Part shown: piece after piece, positions 59,012-64,000 of the stretch
Numbering within the stretch: the stretch's first letter is position 1
Layout of the letters: each line of letters starts with the position of its first letter
Assembly: GCA_040219025.1 (NCBI GenBank)
Contig: JAVJTE010000031.1
Coordinates: forward strand, 60,156 to 124,155
From: HT1-32 sp040219025
GTDB taxonomy: Bacteria > Pseudomonadota > Alphaproteobacteria > Rhodospirillales > HT1-32
Direction of reading: 5' to 3'
DNA: 64,000 nucleotides
Program-made: the position numbers and the translations under genes
The notes under the pieces: generated by a model
What the model was told of the DNA's origin: nothing
The model's database searches: none
Seen by the model: only the letters and a program-made list of their open reading frames with translations

Positions 59012-59824
59012 ATGGCGGCAGTACAGGGTTTGATGACAGGCAAGCGCGGACTCGTGATGGGTGTTGCGAACAAGCAGTCTATCGCCTGGGGGATATCGCA
59101 GGCGCTGGCCGACCAGGGTGCTGAACTGGCCTTCACCTTTCAGGGCCCGGCCCTTGAAAAGCGTGTCCGCCCGCTGGCAGAGTCCATCGGCTCGACCACG
59201 GTGCTGCCCTGTGACGTGACCGACGATGCCTCCGTCGATCAGGTGTTCGATGATCTCCGCCGCAGCTGGGGCGGAATCGACTTTCTGGTCCACGCCATTG
59301 CCTATTCCGACAAGGACCAGCTCAAGGGCAAGTATGTCGACACCACGGCGGAGAATTTCGCCCGCACCATGGATATCTCCTGCTATTCCTTCACCACCAT
59401 CGCCCGGCGCGCTGCCGAACTGATGACCAGCGGCGGCTCGATGCTGACCCTGACCTATTACGGCGCCGAACGGGTGATGCCGCATTACAACGTCATGGGC
59501 GTCGCCAAGGCGGCACTGGAAGCCAGTGTGCGCTATCTTGCCGCTGATCTGGGCGAACAGAATGTCCGAGTCAACGCCCTGTCTGCCGGACCGATCAAGA
59601 CGCTGGCCGCTTCCGGCATTGGTGATTTCCGTTATATCCTGAAATGGAACGAACTGAACTCGCCGCTGAAGCGCAATGTGACGCTGGAAGATATCGGCGG
59701 CTCGGCGCTCTATCTGCTCAGCGATCTGTCGACCGGTGTCACCGGCGAGCTGCATCATGTGGACAGCGGTTATCATGTGGTCGGCATGAAGGCTGTCGAC
59801 GCGCCGGATATCGCGACGGTCTGA
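59012..59824 (+). CDS. fabI: Enoyl-[acyl-carrier-protein] reductase (NADH)
   Basis: The 270-residue enzyme reduces the trans-2-enoyl-ACP double bond in the last step of each fatty-acid cycle. It has the FabI cofactor motif KRGLVMGVANKQSIAWGISQ, LPCDVTDDASVDQVFDDLRR, then FLVHAIAYSDKDQLKGKYVD. The catalytic Y-x6-K is in PHYNVMGVAKAALEASVRYL, and LSAGPIKTLAASGIGDFRYI follows. I chose the ATG at 59012, as the longer frame adds 22 residues outside the family pattern. It lies 9 bases before aroC. Confidence 0.96.
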   Translation: MAAVQGLMTGKRGLVMGVANKQSIAWGISQALADQGAELAFTFQGPALEKRVRPLAESIGSTTVLPCDVTDDASVDQVFDDLRRSWGGIDFLVHAIAYSDKDQLKGKYVDTTAENFARTMDISCYSFTTIARRAAELMTSGGSMLTLTYYGAERVMPHYNVMGVAKAALEASVRYLAADLGEQNVRVNALSAGPIKTLAASGIGDFRYILKWNELNSPLKRNVTLEDIGGSALYLLSDLSTGVTGELHHVDSGYHVVGMKAVDAPDIATV

Positions 59825-59833
59825 GGAAAGAAC

Positions 59834-60904
59834 TTGTCTGACAACAGTTTCGGACGGCTGTTCCGGTTCACGACCTGGGGTGAAAGCCACGGGCCAGCCA
59901 TCGGCTGTGTCATCGACGGCTGCCCGCCGGGTATTGCCATTGAGGAAGCGGAAATCCAGAAAGAACTGGATCGCCGCCGTCCCGGACAGTCCCGCTTCAC
60001 AACCCAGCGCAAGGAACCGGATCAGGTTCGTATCCTGTCCGGCACCTTCGAGGGCCGGACCACCGGCACCCCGATCTCGCTGATGATCGAGAATGTCGAC
60101 CAGCGGTCGAAAGATTATGGCGACATCAGCGAAAAGTTCCGGCCCGGCCATGCCGATATCGCCTACTGGACAAAATACGGCATCCGCGACTATCGCGGTG
60201 GCGTACGCTCCAGCGCACGCGAAACCGCCATGCGGGTCGCCGCCGGTGCGATTGCCCGCAAGGTGCTTGGTGACAGCGTCAACATCCGTGCCGCCCTGGT
60301 GAAGGTCGGCCCCCACGGTATTGACCGGGCAAACTGGGACTGGGATGCGGTGAACGACAACCCGCTGTTCTGCCCCGACAGGCAGGCCGCCCAGAAATGG
60401 GAAGGCTATCTCGACGGGGTCCGGAAATCCGGGTCCAGCATCGGGGCCGTGGTTGAAGTGGTCGCCAGCGGCGTCATGCCCGGACTGGGTGAGCCGGTTT
60501 ACGGCAAACTGGATTCAGACCTTGCCGCGGCCATGATGACCATCAACGCCGTGAAGGGTGTTGAAATCGGTGCCGGTTTTGAGGCAGCCGAACTCAGCGG
60601 CGAAGAAAATGCGGACGAGATTCGCATGGTCGACGGCAAACCGGCTTTTCTGTCGAACAAGGCCGGAGGGCTGCTGGGCGGCATCTCCACCGGACAGGAT
60701 ATCGTGCTGCGCTTTGCGGTGAAGCCGACCAGCTCTATCCTCGCCCCCCGCAAGACCATCGATATCCACGGCAACGAGACGGAAATCATCACCAAAGGTC
60801 GTCACGACCCCTGCGTCGGCATCCGTGCCGTGCCTGTGGGCGAGGCCATGATGGCGCTGGTTCTGGCCGACCATCTGCTCCGTCATCGCGGCCAGTGCGG
60901 CTGA
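59834..60904 (+). CDS. aroC: Chorismate synthase
   Basis: The 356-residue enzyme makes chorismate from EPSP with reduced FMN. The N-terminus SFGRLFRFTTWGESHGPAIG with CVIDGCPPGI is the family signature. Other blocks are RPGHADIAYWTKYGIRDYRG, GGVRSSARETAMRVAAGAIA and, near the end, ILAPRKTIDIHGNETEI and RHDPCVGIRAVPVGEAMMAL. The start is TTG after GAGGAAAG. It is co-directional with fabI, with a 9-base gap. Confidence 0.97.
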   Translation: MSDNSFGRLFRFTTWGESHGPAIGCVIDGCPPGIAIEEAEIQKELDRRRPGQSRFTTQRKEPDQVRILSGTFEGRTTGTPISLMIENVDQRSKDYGDISEKFRPGHADIAYWTKYGIRDYRGGVRSSARETAMRVAAGAIARKVLGDSVNIRAALVKVGPHGIDRANWDWDAVNDNPLFCPDRQAAQKWEGYLDGVRKSGSSIGAVVEVVASGVMPGLGEPVYGKLDSDLAAAMMTINAVKGVEIGAGFEAAELSGEENADEIRMVDGKPAFLSNKAGGLLGGISTGQDIVLRFAVKPTSSILAPRKTIDIHGNETEIITKGRHDPCVGIRAVPVGEAMMALVLADHLLRHRGQCG

Positions 60905-60922
60905 TGAGCAGCCACCAGTTCC

Positions 60923-62113
60923 ATGTCTGACAAGCCCTTCCGTCTGGAAACCAGGTTCCGGGACGAGGATATCAAGCCCGGCCTGTTCAAGTTCCTCTCG
61001 ATCATTGGCCGGCGACGTTTTGATGACCGTGTGAAGGCATTGCGGGCGACAACCGCCAGCCGCCCGATGTCCGGACGTCTGCTGGGCGAGGTTTTCCTGA
61101 TTGAACGGGGACTGTCCGAAGTCGCAACCTTCCTTGGCGGGCGCGCCACAGACCGGGTAAAGCGCCTCCCCGCCCCGTCACGGGCATTGGTGGAAACGGC
61201 CATTTTTGCCACCCGCTTTGTTGATTCCCTGCCATCAGACATGCGGGAAGTCTTCGTTGATGACCTGCAACAGGCGCTGACCGGCGAGAGATCCCTGCAA
61301 CCGGAATGGCATTTCCTCGGTGCGCTGGCCTGGTTTGCCCGCAATGGCTGCCGCTTTCACCTGCGGGATGACGCCGACGCACCGCTGATGGGCGGCATTG
61401 CCGGTACGGACGTTGCCATTCTGCCGGTCGCCCTTGATGCCGATGCCGGACGCCGCGTCGGACGCCGGGCATGGTTCGGCCTCGCTGACCAGCTGGCGCC
61501 CCTGTTTGCCGCGGCAACCGGGTCGGACAGCAAGGCCGTCCTGATTGCCATCGAATTCGACAACGAACCGCCGGAAGATCTCGCCGCCGTTGTCCAGACG
61601 GTCAAATCTGCGATTGAACAGAAGGCGCGAACCGGCGGTGACGGGTGGTCCGTCCAGTTCAGGGAACTGGACAAGGTCAGACCGGGCATGGAAACCACAG
61701 ATGTCCTTAAAGTTCTCGCCGAACATATCAGCCCCGGTGCGCATTATGCCCTCACCGAATCCGATGACGGTCTTCTTGCCATCGCCGCATGGAGCAAGGC
61801 AAAAGACGACATACCGGCGGCCCTGACAGCGCAGCTCGAAGAACTGGTTGAAACCAGCGGCAATACCGTCGTTCCTGCCTTCATCGAGGAAGTCTCTCCC
61901 GACGAATGGCAACGCCATGTCGAGAATGACAGCTTCCGCGCCCGCCTGACTGATTTCCTCAATGCCCGCCCGGAAGTCACCGGACTGCGCCTCTCCCATT
62001 CAGGCCACCTGCTGACCCGCCCGGGTGCCGCCCCCCTCGGTGATACGCCGACCCTAATCTGGAACCCGTCCGACGAACGCGATGTCCAGCTGATGCGGGC
62101 AGCGCTGGGATGA
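60923..62113 (+). CDS. Conserved hypothetical protein, 396 residues
   Basis: I do not recognise a family. It is soluble, with no signal peptide or membrane helix. Blocks include FKFLSIIGRRRFDDRVKALR and FLIERGLSEVATFLGGRATD near the N-terminus. The later half (VLIAIEFDNEPPEDLAAVVQ, LRLSHSGHLLTRPGAAPLG) has alternating helix and strand. It starts 18 bases after aroC on the same strand. Codon use resembles its neighbours, so it is a resident gene. No catalytic motif can be named. Confidence 0.6.
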   Translation: MSDKPFRLETRFRDEDIKPGLFKFLSIIGRRRFDDRVKALRATTASRPMSGRLLGEVFLIERGLSEVATFLGGRATDRVKRLPAPSRALVETAIFATRFVDSLPSDMREVFVDDLQQALTGERSLQPEWHFLGALAWFARNGCRFHLRDDADAPLMGGIAGTDVAILPVALDADAGRRVGRRAWFGLADQLAPLFAAATGSDSKAVLIAIEFDNEPPEDLAAVVQTVKSAIEQKARTGGDGWSVQFRELDKVRPGMETTDVLKVLAEHISPGAHYALTESDDGLLAIAAWSKAKDDIPAALTAQLEELVETSGNTVVPAFIEEVSPDEWQRHVENDSFRARLTDFLNARPEVTGLRLSHSGHLLTRPGAAPLGDTPTLIWNPSDERDVQLMRAALG

Positions 62114-62226
62114 GCGCCGGCATCTAGCCGGGACAAGACTTTTCCCTCAGCTTCATGACTTCCTGTATCAATGATAATTTTGTAAAGATATCTGCCCGCA
62201 GGTTGTAGCAAGAGGCTGGTGAGAGA

Positions 62227-63087
62227 ATGACAGGCAAGACCTACCGGAACATATCTCCCGATGTGCATGCCGAGATCATGCGCCGGCTGTCGGAAATCGA
62301 GCAGACCCGGCATGTCAGGGTACTTTTTGCCGCAGAATCGGGCTCCCGCGCCTGGGACATGCATTCCTCGAACAGTGACTATGATGTCCGGTTCATCTAT
62401 GTGCATGAACCTTCCTGGTACTGGTCGTTCAATGACGGACGGGACGTGATCGAGGATCTGGACCGCGAGGCGGATATCGATCTGTCCGGCTGGGAGCTGA
62501 GAAAGGCCGTCCGGCTGATGATGAAAGGAAACGCCGTCATTCAGGAATGGTTCAGATCGGATATCACCTATCGAACCGATCCCGATTTCCTGCGTGACAT
62601 GTTGCACCTGCTGTCGCTGATCGAACGGCGGTATGCGCTGACGAATCACTTCTTCAATATCTCGAAGCGCATTTTCCGGGAGCGGGTCAAGGACCAGCCT
62701 GCCCCGAAACTGAAGGCATATCTGTATACCATCCGCCCGCTTCTTCAGTATCTCTGGGTCGCCAGCCAGCCGGAAGAGTTTGACCGGGAGGTTATCCTGC
62801 CACCGATCTCTTTTCTCGATCTGGTGGATGAAAACCCGGTTCCCGACGATGTACGTCAGGAAATCCTGAAGCTGGTGGAGGAGAAGAAAGCCGGAACCGA
62901 AACCAGCAGGAGTCTCAGCAGACCTGTCCTGGATTCCTATATCGAGGAAATTCTTGAAAATCCGGCCGGGCTGAACAGCAAGCCCTCCCGGGCTGCCCGG
63001 TTAAGCGAGCAGGCCGTTCAGCAAGCAGACAGCTTTCTGACAAGATGGATAATGAGGGACACAACCTCTGGATCAGCACCGGGATGA
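62227..63087 (+). CDS. Predicted nucleotidyltransferase (YcgL-like, pol-beta superfamily)
   Basis: The 286-residue protein has the pol-beta/NTase motif LFAAESGSRAWDMHSSNSDY, where the G-S-x10-D-x-D pattern includes the SDYDVRF metal-binding aspartates. The FIYVHEPSWYWSF and DIDLSGWELRKAVRLMMKGN regions follow the COG3541-type family. The helical C-terminal part (YLYTIRPLLQYLWVASQPEE) is typical. Its substrate is unknown. A 113-base gap separates it from the upstream gene, so it may have its own promoter. Confidence 0.85.
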   Translation: MTGKTYRNISPDVHAEIMRRLSEIEQTRHVRVLFAAESGSRAWDMHSSNSDYDVRFIYVHEPSWYWSFNDGRDVIEDLDREADIDLSGWELRKAVRLMMKGNAVIQEWFRSDITYRTDPDFLRDMLHLLSLIERRYALTNHFFNISKRIFRERVKDQPAPKLKAYLYTIRPLLQYLWVASQPEEFDREVILPPISFLDLVDENPVPDDVRQEILKLVEEKKAGTETSRSLSRPVLDSYIEEILENPAGLNSKPSRAARLSEQAVQQADSFLTRWIMRDTTSGSAPG

Positions 63088-63113
63088 GCCCGGAGAAAAC
63101 GGACAGCCCCCTG

Positions 63114-63851
63114 TTATGGCTTGCGCCCGCCCAGCAGAAACTCCACGTTCCCTTCCGGTCCGGTGATCGGGCTTTTGGCAACGCCCAGTAAGTCCCAGCC
63201 CATCACATCGACCAGCCATTCTGACAGATCCGCACAGACGGCCTCATGCAGGGCCGGGTCGCGGACAACACCCTTTTTGCCGACATTTTCCCGACCTACC
63301 TCGAACTGCGGCTTGATCAGGGCGACCAGCCAGCCGCCCGGCTTCACCAGACTCATGGCGGCGGGCAGAACCGTTTTCAGGCTGATGAAACTGGCATCGC
63401 AGGCGACCATGTCTATCGGGTCGGGGATATCGTCAGCGGTCAGATGGCGGGCGTTCGTGCGTTCCATCACCACAACGCGATCATCGCTGCGCAGTTTCCA
63501 GTCAAGCTGGCCGTGACCGACATCAACGGCGAATACCTTTGCAGCACCGCGTGTCAGCAGAACATCGGTAAAGCCGCCGGTAGACGCACCGACATCGACA
63601 CAGGTTAAACCGGCGGGATCAATGCCGAACTGGTCCAGCCCCTTGATGAGTTTCAAGCCACCCCGGGAGACCCAGGGATGGTCTGCGCCCTTCACAGTCA
63701 GCGGTGCTTCCTCATCAAGCTGATGACCGGCCTTGTCGATGCGTTTTGTGTCGGACAGCACCTTGCCGGCCAGAACAAGCGCCTGTGCCTTCGCACGGCT
63801 TTCAACCAGCCCGCGATCCACAAGCAGCTGATCGACCCGTTTCTTTACCAT
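63114..63851 (-). CDS. tlyA: TlyA family rRNA (cytidine-2'-O)-methyltransferase
   Basis: The 245-residue protein has an N-terminal S4 RNA-binding domain (KRVDQLLVDRGLVESRAKAQ, ALVLAGKVLS) and an FtsJ-like methyltransferase domain: CVDVGASTGGFTDVLLTRGA (motif I), FAVDVGHGQLDWKLRSD, DMVACDASFISLKTVLPAAM and LVALIKPQFEVGRENVGKKG with the catalytic-type Lys. TlyA 2'-O-methylates rRNA and is needed for capreomycin sensitivity in mycobacteria. Here it follows dxs, the common arrangement in alphaproteobacteria. Confidence 0.95.
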   Translation of the reverse strand: MVKKRVDQLLVDRGLVESRAKAQALVLAGKVLSDTKRIDKAGHQLDEEAPLTVKGADHPWVSRGGLKLIKGLDQFGIDPAGLTCVDVGASTGGFTDVLLTRGAAKVFAVDVGHGQLDWKLRSDDRVVVMERTNARHLTADDIPDPIDMVACDASFISLKTVLPAAMSLVKPGGWLVALIKPQFEVGRENVGKKGVVRDPALHEAVCADLSEWLVDVMGWDLLGVAKSPITGPEGNVEFLLGGRKP

Positions 63852-63864
63852 TGGTCAGGCTGTA

Positions 63865-64000
63865 TCAGGCCCGTGCGGGTTCGATGAGGCTGGCACTGTC
63901 GAGGCCCAGGGCCTGCATCGCGGTCGCCGCGATATGCTGTGCACTGAGGCCCGCCTGATCATACATCGCATCCGGCTTGTCCTGATCGATGAAGACATCC
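63865..64000 (-). CDS. dxs: 1-deoxy-D-xylulose-5-phosphate synthase, C-terminal end (partial)
   Basis: The reverse strand from the window edge to a TGA at 63865-63867 reads VFIDQDKPDAMYDQAGLSAQ, then HIAATAMQALGLDSASLIE. This is the C-terminal end of Dxs, where the family has a conserved 'FIDxDxPxxMYxxAGL' phrase. Dxs starts the MEP pathway and needs ThDP. Only the last 44 residues are present, so the catalytic parts cannot be checked. The gap to tlyA is 13 bases. Confidence 0.88.
   Translation of the reverse strand, partial: DVFIDQDKPDAMYDQAGLSAQHIAATAMQALGLDSASLIEPARA

Noticed and set aside
58877..60316. A 479-codon minus-strand frame opposite fabI and aroC
   Set aside because: Both opposite genes have full family signatures; the antisense frame is a codon-bias shadow.
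1..64000. CRISPR arrays, rRNA, tRNA, insertion sequences
   Set aside because: No regular direct repeats, no tRNA- or rRNA-like sequence and no transposase pattern were seen on reading.

Overview
The window reads as chromosome of a motile, high-GC alphaproteobacterium, probably Rhodospirillales-like. The pointers are FliX, FlbT and FlaF, the DUF6468 and MotE-type proteins inside a fliL-fliM operon, a single-cysteine DksA, a tlyA-dxs pair, and sigma-54 promoters with distal inverted repeats of the FlbD/ftr kind. Genus-level identity cannot be fixed from the sequence alone.

Layout. 1-5.5 kb: exopolysaccharide genes (flippase, two glycosyltransferases, a Wzz/BY-kinase-like protein on the minus strand, a divergent Wza-like lipoprotein). 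5.5-9.6 kb: VanZ-like protein, a two-subunit ThDP decarboxylase, a renalase-like flavoprotein, and speD-speE. 9.8-18.4 kb: a minus-strand flagellar motor/chemotaxis operon, fliL-fliM-DUF6468-motE-cheY-cheZ-two MotB-like proteins-a 1086-residue TPR protein; cheY carries a single-base frameshift. 18.6-29.2 kb: rod, ring, hook-filament junction and flagellin genes (flgF-flgG-flgA-flgH; fliX and dksA; flgI-flgJ-like-flgN-like-flgK-flgL; fliC). 29.3-49.9 kb: a long modification island around flbT-flaF, with glycosyltransferases, TPR/OGT-type transferases, methyltransferase-like proteins, two sulfotransferase-like proteins, three radical SAM enzymes, a PhyH dioxygenase, a DegT aminotransferase and a FemAB/GNAT-like acyltransferase. 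It most likely decorates flagellin and/or a surface glycan.

50.2-54.0 kb is a lower-GC insertion holding a compact four-gene minus-strand operon: a 189-residue protein of unknown function, a QueC-like PP-loop enzyme, an XRE-ImmA/IrrE metallopeptidase, and a PIN-domain nuclease. All four genes overlap end to end and are preceded by one strong promoter with operator-like repeats. QueC-like enzymes are known in the Qat and type IV CBASS antiviral systems, but the partners here differ. This is my best candidate for an undescribed (defence-type) system.

54.0-64.0 kb returns to housekeeping genes: SDR, SRAP/YedK, CDF transporter, pdxH, glycine-zipper lipoprotein, YihY/BrkB, fabI, aroC, an unknown protein, a nucleotidyltransferase, tlyA and the 3' end of dxs. 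No rRNA, tRNA, CRISPR array, integrase or insertion sequence was recognised.
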